Source: Punctularia strigosozonata HHB-11173 SS5 (taxonomy: Eukaryota; Basidiomycota; Agaricomycetes; Corticiales; Punctulariaceae). Taken from it: a stretch of 64,000 bases of DNA. A program made the translations under genes and the position numbers. This document shows positions 24,486 to 34,713 of this stretch, in pieces. The stretch is from NCBI RefSeq assembly GCF_000264995.1, contig NW_006767433.1, forward strand, positions 3,653,538 through 3,717,537, read 5' to 3'. Under the pieces are notes generated by a model, which saw nothing but the letters and a program-made list of their open reading frames with translations, was not told the origin of the DNA and searched no databases. Within the stretch, counting starts at the first letter, position 1, and the number at the start of each line of letters is the position of its first letter.

Positions 24486-24749
24486 CAGTGTCGTTGTACT
24501 AATCTTCATCTTCATGTTGATATCAATTTATGCTGATATATATTGCTCTCTTCATGCACATAATTCATCTTGTTTCCTTTTCTTCAACCACCCTCTTACC
24601 AACCGGGTAGTCGTTATTGTCTTGGTACATATGTATTCTACTCACTGCGACGTGAAATCCCTCACTATGGTCACTCAGTATCGCTAGCTGGATGAACTCA
24701 GCGGAGGTCGCCAACTGTACAAGAATAAAACATATCCTAGCATACTGAA

Positions 24750-24761
24750 CCCCCCCCCCCC
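24750..24761. repeat. Homopolymer of 12 C in a 3' flank
   Basis: Twelve consecutive C lie between the convergent ends of the disordered-protein gene and isocitrate lyase (24486-24771). The remainder of this gap is A/T-rich 3' UTR-like sequence. The run is a probable length-variable site and a place for assembly error. Confidence 0.7.
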
Positions 24762-24771
24762 GCACGGACTC

Positions 24772-26912
24772 CTAGAATGAGTGTTCCGTAGAGTCTTTGC
24801 CTGTAGAAGAGGTGCTGGAAGAACCGGAGGACACCGTTGTCAATATGCCGTCGATGTAGTTCGCTCCACTCCTGTACACCCCCGGATCAGGTTTTCCATG
24901 AGATGCAGATGAGTGAGCCCTTCACGTACCATTTCTGATGGGTAAGCACGTCACAGCCGATTTCCTTCTCCTTGCGCTGTATCAGTTCCACATAAGCTAG
25001 CATGCCATCATCCTTATACCGAGCGGCCAGCTCGGCCGTTGTGACCGCCCCACTGTGCAGGCCCGCCAGCGAGATCAGTTGAAGTACAAAACCCTCCTTA
25101 GCAAGCTCCCAGATGAAATTCTTGAGATCCGCGTCCGAAAATCCGTGCGCCGACCAATTGAAGGATGGAGACAAGTTGTACACAAACATCCTGCGCTCAA
25201 CCATTAGACTTGCAACCCGCTGTGATTATGTGTCGCCTCACTTCCCGGGGAATTTCTCCCTGATCCGACGAGCGAACGTACGCGCCTGCTCTAGGTTGGG
25301 TTCCTTGGTCTCGAGCCAGAGCAGGTCCGAATGCGGTGCGAAGGCCATGCACCGCCGAATCGCAGCTTCCAAGCCGCCAGTGTAGTGGTAATAGCCCTCT
25401 CGTGTTCGCGGCACTGAACAAAACCGCATGATAAGCGATAACTCGGACTACTACACGGACAACTCACGATCCCAGTCCCATTCCACGTCCCGACCAAGAA
25501 TCTCTTTGGCGATCTGACGAGCTTCAGAGTTACTGCCCCCAAACGCTGCACTGAGATACTTCTGGTACGTTGCTGCCTTGTCAGCAAAATGCGTTGCAGA
25601 TATAGCCTTCTCCACCGCTACCAGGACTAGTTAGAGAAGTAAAAGCCAACTCAATTACCAAGCTTCACCTTCGTGAAACGTGCACAGAGTGTGTTCCTCC
25701 GTCCATTTTTGTTCGAGCTCGTCTATCTGCGCCCCTGTGGCACCTTGAGCCTCTGCTTCCGCAATAAGAACAGATAATGGCTTCTCGTGGCCGCTGCCAA
25801 TTCGTCAGCATCAAATGCTTTTGTTGTGAATATGGAAATGCGCGTACGAAGTAGGGCATCCCTTGATATAATCATGATCCGATACGTCCACCGTACTGCT
25901 GATAAGTTTGCCAGACTCCGAGTCCGTTCTGGCAATGAGGATCATAGGCACCTAAATGTATTTGAGTTGAACTGGTTTTGCTCGCGAGGATAGCAATTGC
26001 TACCGTACCTCCATCATGTCCAGCTGAAATCTGCTAGCTACAAGACGGGAGACATGTGTAGATGCTGGTACAAGCACTTTGCCTGCGAGGTGCCCGCATT
26101 TCTTGCCACCATGAAGTTGGTCCTCCATGTGAATTGCTGCAGCGCCCTGAGATCGCAATACTCAGCGGCAAGTGAGCAAATACGAGGGAGAAAACGTACG
26201 GACTCGGCGAAGAGCTTGACGAGTTTCATGACGGAAGTCAGGCCGCCGTGTCTGCAATGGTCACAGCGGATTCAATATAGAGCCTCGTAACAATACCGTC
26301 TCTTACCCTGTATCTGCATCCGCAATGATAGGCCGGAGGTAATCTATCGCTTCCGGAGGTTGCTTGCCTGCGTTAATGGCCGCGATCCGTTCGTCGTAAT
26401 GCTTCTTATCGTGTAATTGCTGGGCACGGCATATGCGCTGCACTTGATTGGGAACGGTGGTATAAGGGTAATCCCTGTCGCATTATGGTCACGCTCCGCA
26501 TTGGAGAAGTCAAGTTATGCAGTGCTTACCCGAAATCAGGGCCGACTTCGTTGGACGCAGTTGTCAGAACGCTGCTACAAGCCCAACCACTAATATACAC
26601 CACTTCTTGATGCTTTGCCATCTGGGTCATCTGGACCGGGTCAATCGCACCCATAGTGTGTACGGGCTTGCCCTCCTTGGCACGTTCCTCCAGCAACCGC
26701 CATAGCTTATCTGACGCTAAACTCGCGTACTGCTGCAGGGGGCGGAAGCTGCCTTGTTTAGCGACTACCTGGCCGGCGGTGTACGTCCTCGAGACATTGG
26801 TGAACCGAGGAGAGTTGAAGTAAGAATCTAGCGAGGACACTCGAGACGCAAACTCTGCGGACTGCGACTCGGCCGACGGTAGGGTCAATGGAAACGCAGG
26901 CGTAGCGGACAT
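24772..26912 (-). CDS. ICL1: Isocitrate lyase (glyoxylate cycle)
   Basis: From ATG 26912 the protein begins [16 protein letters not shown] and runs through [81 protein letters not shown] (catalytic KKCGH, about 26090-26140), [57 protein letters not shown] and YNLSPSFNW, to GKDSTEHSF, stop 24772-24774. At least eight introns. It splits isocitrate to glyoxylate and succinate, needed on acetate, fatty acids and in oxalate-producing wood decay. The HLAGKVLVP loop resembles isocitrate lyase more than 2-methylisocitrate lyase. The frame stays open upstream through Met codons at 26975 and 27041, adding up to 43 residues with many Arg and no acid, which would look like a mitochondrial presequence. 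Exon joins at 25600-25870 are approximate. Confidence 0.88.
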
Positions 26913-27161
26913 AGCACGGGAGTAGAGCAAGAGATGGCGACGACCTCCTAGCCTGGTGCACCCTCGTACAAACATCGTGTTGAGTCCTCGCTGCCCCAGA
27001 TGGCAGAGTGCGGGGTAAAGCGGCAGCCCGAGACGTATCATATACCATCTCCGGCTATTGCCGGCTCATTCGGTGACCGGAGGCTTTGTTGCACTTAACA
27101 TGGGATCCATTACTCGAGCATTATTACTGATACATTGGTCAGGACTGACATTCACCAGTGT

Positions 27162-28165
27162 TAAGCACCACCAATACTGGTGGCTAAATTAGTCTTCTTA
27201 CGTTGTTTCCTGGGCTTCTTCGAGACAGAACTCGGATTCGCTGTGTCAGACTCACGGATGGCGGAGCCATAACCTGGACACGGGATAAGCGTAAGGGTTT
27301 GGAGAACCGCTGCTTGGACGTACCTGTGAAAGGATCGACTGGTCTTCTCCGTTTTTCGCCTGCACGCGAAGCGGTCTCCTCAGGGGTACCACTCTCATAA
27401 TCGTCAGCCTTGGCTTTACCCTTGTCTTGCGGTATGCCAGACGCCTCCTCTTCATGCTCCTCTTCAGATTCGTCCTCTATAACCTTCAAAGCTTCCCCAT
27501 CTTCACTCCCGTCCTCGTCTTCTTCTGTGAGCTTCTTCTGGTAGTCGGCCCTTTCGCGCATTTTGCTAGTAACCTTTACGGGGACTTCCTCGTTGAATCG
27601 TATGTGGGTGTTCTCTTGCCTCGTGGGCGGATCAACTCGTGCTTGGGATATTGCATGTTTGATGAACCGGCTTGCGACGCCCTTGTCCACAACGAGAGAA
27701 CCTGGAAGGGGCAAACATGAATCTTGATGAAGAGACACGCGAAAGATGATGCGGACGTCTAGCAGGATCCTCCGCCTCCTTGATCTTTTCGAAGTATTTC
27801 TTCACGCGTTCCTAGTGAACTGTGAGCGCTTGGGCTGAAGTATCTTCCGAAGACATGTACCAGCTCTTGTATTATGGGGTGGGCCATTGGATCAATCCCC
27901 ATGGCTCTCAGGTATACTACGGGGCAAGGAAATAAACTCAGGGATGAGCAGTGCAAGAATCCGCAATCTGCAATATGTACTGACTGAATATGAGGTCGTA
28001 TGTCACATATGGGACTAGCACATGCAGCTTCGCTTGCTGTATAACATCCAAGCCAAGGGACGTCTCTGGTAAACTTTGTGCTAACAGAGGCTCCAGCTGC
28101 GCCTCGAGCTCATCGAGAGATTTGTTCAGTCCGGAAACTTTCGCCTTGAGCTTGCTCGTAGACAT
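27162..28165 (-). CDS. LRP1: Exosome cofactor of the C1D/Lrp1 (Rrp47) family
   Basis: ATG 28165 starts MSTSKLKAKVSGLNKSLDEL, then EAQLEPLLAQSLPETSLGLD, AKLHVLVPYVTYDLIF (intron about 27915-27985), YLRAMGIDPMAHPIIQELE (intron about 27810-27860), KKYFEKIKEAEDPARR, an intron near 27700-27745, VDKGVASRFIKHAISQA, then a long acidic/basic tail with EEDEDGSEDGEAL and a terminal basic segment KKPRKQRKKTN, ending SIGGA at TAA 27162-27164. This is the Sas10/Utp3/C1D domain that binds Rrp6 and structured RNA to help the nuclear exosome trim rRNA, snRNA and snoRNA. The charged tail is typical. It is transcribed away from SF3B5 through a 138 bp shared promoter. The last join (about 27260-27322) is approximate. 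Confidence 0.85.
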
Positions 28166-28303
28166 AGTGAGGTCGGACGAATCCTGCGCCGAGTGGGTCT
28201 TTCGATTCAGAAGGAGCACCGAGATGACGAGTGTCGTTGTTGATTTCTGTCAACCGAGAAAAGTTGACGCGAGAGAAGCGGCTGGTTAACGCGCTCCTTG
28301 ACA
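28166..28303. promoter_or_regulatory. Short bidirectional promoter between LRP1 and SF3B5
   Basis: Only 138 bp lie between the two divergent start codons, so both core promoters and leaders must fit here. No TATA box is seen. Both products act in RNA processing, so co-regulation is plausible but inferred. Confidence 0.6.
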
Positions 28304-28843
28304 TGGTACTTCACCTCATTCGCTCCCAGAAGCGCTCGCTAACGAATATCGTTCTAGTCTTCGGAGCTACGATACACGGCCAACACTCAACTTGAGCATT
28401 GTATGTTATTACAAGCTATCCTGTGTGCAAGGGTCGATCGTTGACCGTTCTCTAGTGCATGCTCGCTACACAGGCACAGGTGGATATCTCCATTACGTCT
28501 GACGGAATCGGCAGCTGATCGTTTTCATCCTTCAGGACATGCGGATTTGACGAAGTGGTATGTCTGTTCTCCTCTGCCTCGCGAGTCTCGCCTTGTCTGA
28601 CGCACAGGTCAGGGAGTGGCTCACCCACCAGCATCGCGATACACTGTCGTCCATAGTCGGCCATCCCACTTTGCTCTCGTACTTGGCTATTGCTGATGGG
28701 GAGGCGACCGGCCGTGTCAAGTTTGAGATGACCGAGGTGCGCCCACTTCGCTGTCCCTTATGCAGTCTTGATCTCTCACCGTATCGACTTCATAGCGCAT
28801 GTTGCAACCGTGCGGTCCTCCACCTAAAAAGGACGAAGATTAG
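28304..28843 (+). CDS. SF3B5: Splicing factor 3b subunit 5 (SF3b10)
   Basis: Spliced protein of about 87 residues: M, SSELRYTANTQLEH, LHARYTGTGHADLTKWEWL, THQHRDTLSSIVGHPTLL, SYLAIADGEATGRVKFEM, RMLQPCGPPPKKDED, stop TAG 28841-28843. This aligns from end to end with SF3B5, the small SF3b component that packs on SF3B1 near the branch-site adenosine of the U2 snRNP. Introns lie at about 28307-28358, 28401-28457, 28481-28530, 28558-28610 and 28736-28794. The first exon would carry only the ATG codon (28304-28306), followed at once by GTACTT, with a good CGCTAAC branch site before TTCTAG. No other in-frame Met fits the family start, but this exon is the weakest part of the model. Confidence 0.88.
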
Positions 28844-30391
28844 GACTTTGTTCATGGCGTCTCAAAGTGTTTGGTGTCGTGCATCTCTACATACCATCGC
28901 TTGTACTGGTGTTCCTGAATCCAATCAACGTTACAGCTGCTGCATTGCGTATACTACCCCTCAGATAGAACAGACGACTCTATGCGTGATACTCACCGTC
29001 ATTTGATTCAACGCTTGAGAACGGGCGGAACAGCGACGTTGGCTAGTAGACTTTGTCTCCTGTCTCACTCATCCGTTTTATCAACTCTGACTGGATTCAA
29101 ACTGTCCTGCAACCTTGGCCACCTACCCCGACGAGCGGTCGAGCTCCAGCTCGCAGACGTTGCAATAACCCCACGAGTTCTTCACCTCTGACCTGAACAT
29201 CCATGAAACATAGGGTATCATCACGACTCCGACCCGCTGGTCCGCTTCAGCGCTGCAGCCCCGCCCCCGCACTTCAATATGGGTGTTCCCTTCGTCCAGC
29301 CGAGCACCACCGCACGGCCTTGCTAGTACACCGAGCCTATGTCGCCTTACGCCCGCGCCTGCTATCCCTGCTTCGCTTTTGCAAGCGTCTCAGAAATCTC
29401 GTGCGCGTGCCGTGGCTGAGACAAACACCGGTGTGGTCTATCCAAGACGTCTTATCGCGAGTTTACCTACCACATTCAGCCGGCCCCGCCCTCATTGTCT
29501 TGCACGACGATATGCTGTCGGTGCTGGACGGCACAGTCAACGTCGAACCCCGCGGCCGCCATCCACATTCGCCCACCGCATCGTCGGTGATCCCACCGGC
29601 GTCGTACTTCTTTCATTCTCTTGCCGGCAATCCCACTCTTTGAATGGACGTATATGTCATAGATTGTTCATACCGCATACTGCATACGCAAACGAGATAT
29701 CACGAAACACAAAAAACAAATGAAGGTCGCACTCGGAAAATGCATAAATTCCGAGCGAGCGGGTTTTGTAGAACAACGACAGTGAAATGCGGATTAGGAA
29801 CTATAAACCGTGCGGAGGGGACCGAGAGAGATATATACACATATGATACGGAAGAAGAAAAAAAGGTCAAAACAATGCATGCGAGGGGTGTACACAGATT
29901 ACGGTTCCGATAGAGACAGGAAGGGTTATACGAGAGAGACAGGAGTGGGTAGCGCATAGGGCTCGGGAATTATGAACGCGCCGAGCGAAGTGGGGTGCCA
30001 AAGAGCTTGTATGCGCATGTGCACCGAAAAAAAGTAGATAAATAGAGGGAGACAAGCGCGCCCAACGTGCGTGTGGTGCAGGGCGGCGCGACGAGGAGGA
30101 GACGCAGAGAGGTTAAAAGTCGGTGATAGGTAACATACTTTGTCCAAAGCAAGAGCAGACAAGAATAAGGCCTGAAGGGCCGGTGCCGGGGGTGAGCCGC
30201 GGGCCGGAAAACTATATGCAGCGAACGAGGGGTGGAGAATTATAGAACATTAAAACGGAGGATCTGTAGTCTCGATCAGCGTTACCGATCTACTTGCGCG
30301 CTCCGGCGAGCCAATAAGAAAGCGGCTGACTCACAGAAACTTTTTGAACGCCGTGTCGCACGGCGGATGACGACGCCGACCGCCTCGTGCC
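28844..30391. other. Intergenic between convergent SF3B5 and the homeodomain gene
   Basis: Contains 3' flanks of both neighbours. The left part (29000-29650) is C-rich with a 147-codon plus-strand reading (29203-29643) of Arg/Leu/Pro-rich character and no recognisable domain. The right part (29700-30300) is A/G-rich and probably belongs to the 3' UTR of the homeodomain gene. No gene is called. Confidence 0.45.
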
Positions 30392-32015
30392 TCATGCCTC
30401 CAGACGGCGCCCGGTAAAGGTCAGTAGGAGGAGCGCGTCCTCGACGCGGACCCCGGCAACCTCGACGGCGCTGATCGTCTTCAACGTCTCCATCTCCATG
30501 TCCTTCATGCGCGCAAGGTGCTCGAGCGCGGCAAACGTGAGCTCGCGCGGCGAAAAGTGCGACATGTCGTAGTCATCGTCGGCCTCGTCGCGCGGCACGC
30601 TCGAGGGTGGGGGTGGCGAGGACGAGGGGGTGAGCGCCTCGTGCTGCTCGTCGTCCGTTCCGGCGCTGGTGCTGTGCCGCTCCGCGTCGTCGACCTCCAT
30701 CTTGTGCTCCCGAGAGGCGTATGCGTCCTCGTGCCCGAACATGGACGGCGTGCCGTCGCGCGAAAAGTCGATGCCGACGCTCACGTCGTCGTCGTCTCCG
30801 TCCGCCTCGTCGTCGTCCGCCTCGCCGGAGGCGAGAATGGCGTGGTGCCGGAGGCCGCGCTTCTTGGCCGTCTGGCGGAGGTTGCGGAACCAGTTGGTCA
30901 CGCGTCCGAGTTCCATGCCGATCTCGAGCGCCAGCGCGCCCCGTTCCTCGATGCTCGGATTCGGTGTCTTGGCGTACAACGCCTTGAGGGCGTCGAGCTG
31001 GTACGGCTCGGGTCGACTGCGGCGCGGGCGCGCCTGTTGGCTAGAGGCCGTCGAGGGATACGGCGAACGAGAGCGCGAGTGCATCGAGGTGAGCGACTCG
31101 GAGCGGGCGAGCAGGGACGACGAGCTCAGGGATGGGTGGCTCGACGCGGGCGGGAACGCGGCGTACTCTCGCTCGCGAACGTCGGACGCTTCGTCCTCGC
31201 GGCGCTTCTTGGCCAGGCTGCGCTGGTTCTGGAACCAATTCGTGATGCTCTGGTAGCGCCTGCATCGCCGATAAGATCAGAACGTTGATCGAAATGCAAA
31301 AGTCTGATAGCCAAAACGGACGCACATCCCGATGCGCTCCCCGAGACGCTCGCGCTCTTCGCGTGACGGATGGGGGTTGGCGCTGTAGAGGTTGCGGAGC
31401 TCGTCGTGCTGGGCCTGCGTCGGGCGATTCCGGACCTTGCGGGCGAGACCGGCGGCCGCGTCGTCGGCGAACTGCCACGTGTGCCTGTCGTCCGAATAGG
31501 CGGAGGGCGCGGGAGAGAGGACGATGCGCTGGTTGGGGCGGGGAAGCTCGTCCGAGGTCGTATACGAGCCCTCGTCGTCGTCATCGTACGCGTAAGAGGA
31601 CGGCGCGGGGGACGGCGGGCGCGAGAAGAGGGCGAGCGAGCCGTGGCCGGGGTGCGCTGGCACGTGGTACGCGGTCGGGGCGACGGCGGCGCGCGAGGAC
31701 TCGCGTTCCGCCCTCTTGCGGAGGGCGGCGCGCCTGTTTTGGAACCAGGCGTTGACCGTCCTGGTGGGCCTGCGTTTCGAGAACAACGAGGGACGGTGAG
31801 GCGGTGTAGCAGATAAGGTTTGGAACGGTCGCGTACATGCCGATGCGCTGTCCGAGCGCGGTGCGGTCCTCGAGCGACGGGTGGTCGTCGCGCTCGTAGA
31901 GGGCCATGAGCTGCTGGACCTGGTCCGGGCGGTGGCGATGGCGGGGGCCCTTTTTGGACGCGTCCGAGTCCTGGACGGGAGACGCGGGAGGTGCAAACTC
32001 GGGAGTTGAATCCAT
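30392..32015 (-). CDS. Transcription factor with three homeodomains
   Basis: ATG 32015 starts MDSTPEFAPPASPVQDSDAS. Homeodomain 1 (about 31950-31690): RHRHRPDQVQQLMALYER, DRTALGQRIGM, TVNAWFQNRRAALRKR. A linker with Pro/Ser and acidic DDDDEG follows. Homeodomain 2 (about 31440-31190): RNRPTQAQHDELRNLYSA, RERLGERIGM, SITNWFQNQRSLAKKRR. Homeodomain 3 (about 31030-30850): RSRPEPYQLDALKALYAK, RGALALEIGM, RVTNWFRNLRQTAKKR. Each keeps the W-F-x-N-x-R core of the recognition helix, so all three could bind DNA. The tail is acidic (EADDDEADGDDDD) with a helical end (LEHLARMKDMEMETLK), stop 30392-30394. Introns at 31770-31836 and 31260-31325 cut homeodomains 1 and 2 at the same Met codon and phase; homeodomain 3 is uncut. 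About 490 residues. Role unknown; relatives in mushrooms affect development. Confidence 0.9.
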
Positions 32016-32487
32016 GGGGGCGCGGGAGGCCGATTAGTCTAAGGGGGTATCGGGCAGATTAGGGAGGGGGCGGGGCGAAAGGAGGGTCGGGGGAGGGACA
32101 GGCTGATTAGGGCGGCGTCGTCGGGGTTGGAGGGAAGGGGAGGGGAGGCATGACAGGTGGGCGGGCGTAATGTAATATGATGGTGGAAAATTCAGAGTTT
32201 GGGGGTCTCGGTCGTGGCACGAAGGGAATGTGCCGGTGTGTGTCTGATCAGATTGCTCGGCGAACGCGAACTGCCCTGGCCGCTATCTCTGTCTCTGTCT
32301 CATACATACAACAACGGCGTGCATTGCCTCTGGCCGTCGCAGGACGGCGCCACGTGCGCGCACTATGACCGTATCCGTCGTGCGTCTGGCCTCGCGACCG
32401 GTCCCACGCCCTTCCCCACGCCGCGGAAGCATCCGTCGGCGACCAGAGCCCAGCCTAATCTACTCAACCGGATATCCTCTGCGACAC
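32016..32487. other. Intergenic: promoter of the triple-homeodomain gene
   Basis: Holds the promoter/leader of the homeodomain gene (its reverse strand is C/T-rich between about 32020 and 32160) and the 3' flank of pantothenate kinase. Nothing else recognised. Confidence 0.5.
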
Positions 32488-34230
32488 CTACGCATGCCGC
32501 CCCTCGTCGCCGCCGGGGCCGATGTGCTTGATCCACGCCCCGATCGATCCTCTGCGCACCCCCCGCTCAGCCCAACGACCGCGCGCGAGACAGCGGAGGG
32601 ACTCACAGGAAGCCCTCGTGGCGCAGGAACAGCGCCCGCTTCGTGCCCTTGCTCCAAAACCGGATCGCGTACGACAGCGTCCCGATCGTTGCCGCGTGCC
32701 CCCGGATGAAGCAGCCCCCAAAGTAGATGCGCTCCAGGTCGTACTTTTCCGCGTTCATGTACGCGATCTGCCCGATGTTGTTCGACACCGCGTACAGCAG
32801 GCTCTTGCTGATGTCTTCCGGCGAGAACGCACGCTTCTCGCCCTTCTTGAACACCTTCCCGAACGAGCTCGCGATCGTCGTCGACTTGAGCCCCAGCTTC
32901 CCGTAGTCTTGCCCGTAGATGTCCCCCACCAGCATGTCCACCGCCGCGTTGTCGCCTCGCTCGGACAACGACAGCATCTCTGCGCAAACAAATAAGGATC
33001 GTCCATCAGCACCGTTTTCTCTTTCACAGCGATCGCAGATGCGCGCCCCCACCGTCGAACGACGTCGCGGGCGTGAGCAGGCTCAGCAGGCCCCACAACG
33101 TTCCACCGCCCAGACTCGTCCCGCTCACTCGCTCGAACGAGCCGTCTTCGTCCACCTTGATGATCGACACCCCCGATCCGATGTTCACGAGCAAACACGG
33201 CAACTGCCACGTCGGATCCTGCTCGAACGCGATAGCGTACTTGGGCGGGTTCGGACTCGGTCGTTCCAGCCCCCCGTCCCCTCCGCTCGCGCCGCCGCCG
33301 CTGCTCTCCGGCACGTCCGAAAAGTAATACACCTCGTCCGGGATGAGCGTGATAAACTTGAGCCCCTCGATCAGACACTCCATCTCGTCCTCCCTCCAGA
33401 CCTCCACCCCGAGCTCCTCCTTGAACATGTCGTAGAACCGGTGCGCGCCTCCCCCGGTCGCGACCATCTTCACGCTCTGTCGCATCGCCTCCTCGCTCAC
33501 CCCGTTCACCTCCGCGCTGCTCCGGATCAGCTCTCGCACGAACGCGACGCAGTCCCCGATGTGCTCCGTCTCGAATCGCGCAAAGTTGAGCGAGCCGCCG
33601 GGAAAGTGTTGCAGCGACGCCCGCCGTCGGAGCCGCTTCCGGATGCTGTCTTCCAGCGGGTTCGACGCCGCCGACTCGAGCACGAGCGGCGTCAGCGCCC
33701 CGTTCCGCTTTGCGAGGGACGAGCCGGCCGTCGGAGGCGACGAGGGCGGCGACTGGGATGATGTCGATGCGGCCCCGTTCACGCGGCCGTTCAATTCGGG
33801 CGAGGGAGGTGGGTCGGGCGAGCGGGTAAAGTAGACGACCTTGGCCAACGAGCCACCGACCTGTCGTAGCGCCGCATGAGTTGAGCCCGAGCCATCGGCC
33901 AAATTCCAGGTCGCACTCACATCGACAGCTATATGAGACACCGGTTCGATATAGTTGGGCAGATAGATCCCTCGGCTATCCCGCGTCTGCGCATATCCGC
34001 CCAGTCAGACGAGATGACACCACACCCAGAGAGAGAAAGTGAGTGAGTGAGTGAGAGGAAAGACGGCGGCCAGACGGGGTGATATGACGGCAGAATGTCG
34101 ATAAAGCTCGAACACGCAGTAGAAAGGAACCCACCTCGGGCGATTCCTCGACGAGGATCTTCGCACCGCGCGTGTCGACATGAATAGCCTTTGGCCCAGG
34201 CAGTCCTGACCCGTTCGACGTCGACGCCAT
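32488..34230 (-). CDS. Pantothenate kinase, eukaryotic type
   Basis: ATG 34230 gives MASTSNGSGLPGPKAIHVDT, then exon IYLPNYIEPVSHIAVD and, after an intron (about 33861-33920), VGGSLAKVVYFTRS, the phosphate-binding start of the acetate/sugar-kinase fold. About 60 residues of Pro/Ser-rich insert follow (RSPDPPPSPELNG..). Next come HFPGGSLNFARFET, VKMVATGGGAHRFYD, LIEGLKFITLIPDEVYYF, LPCLLVNIGSGVSIIKVDED, RVSGTSLGGGTLWGLL, then MLSLSERGDNAAVDMLVGDI, YGKLGLKSTTIASSFGK and YFGGCFIRGHAATIGTLSYA, ending GPGGDEGRHA at TAG 32488-32490. These are the conserved blocks of eukaryotic PanK, which phosphorylates vitamin B5 as the first step of coenzyme A synthesis. Introns near 33951-34135, 32980-33055 and 32540-32606. 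An upstream Met in frame at 34314 is less likely. Confidence 0.92.
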
Positions 34231-34713
34231 CGCCAACGATACAGTGTCGTTTCTCTGAGGGAACGTTTTGCGAGGCAGATAAGCGCACACGAGCACACAC
34301 GACGACCGGAGCACAGACAGGGGGGAAAGGCGCTCGAACGGCCTACAAGTAGCCGACTCGAGTGAGACGCATGATACGATAATCTCGAGGATATTTGGGC
34401 CTGGGATCGCACACTACATCGCAATTGGGTGAACGTCCGTCGTCCTCGCTCGCTCAAGTCCGCGTCGGCCGCACGCCACTCGGCCAAGCATCCAAGAACG
34501 AGCGTCGCGTTCGCATTGCGCCGACGCTTTTCGCCTCGCAGCTCTCATCCGCCACCGCGGCACACCCCGGCTAAACTCGCCCCACCCACGCGCGACAAAC
34601 CCCGGTCTCCACGAAACGACAACTCCTTCCGGTATGTATCCAGTTTCAACAAATCCAAATAGGAACACGACTCCGCTTCGAACGCAAACATGCGTAATGC
34701 CAACCGTTAGTCT
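34231..34713. other. Intergenic: pantothenate kinase promoter and coatomer gamma 3' flank
   Basis: No gene seen. The plus strand has short AG-repeat stretches (34035-34060, GTGAGTGAGTGAGTGAG) just inside the pantothenate kinase first intron edge, and purine-poor sequence toward 34600. Small open readings here show no domain. Confidence 0.45.

Noticed and set aside
30518-31288. 256-codon plus-strand frame
   Set aside because: Shadow of the GC-rich triple-homeodomain gene on the opposite strand.
34029-34060. GTGAGT repeats as a possible microsatellite or donor cluster
   Set aside because: Short and imperfect, inside the first intron region of the pantothenate kinase gene; no sign of function.
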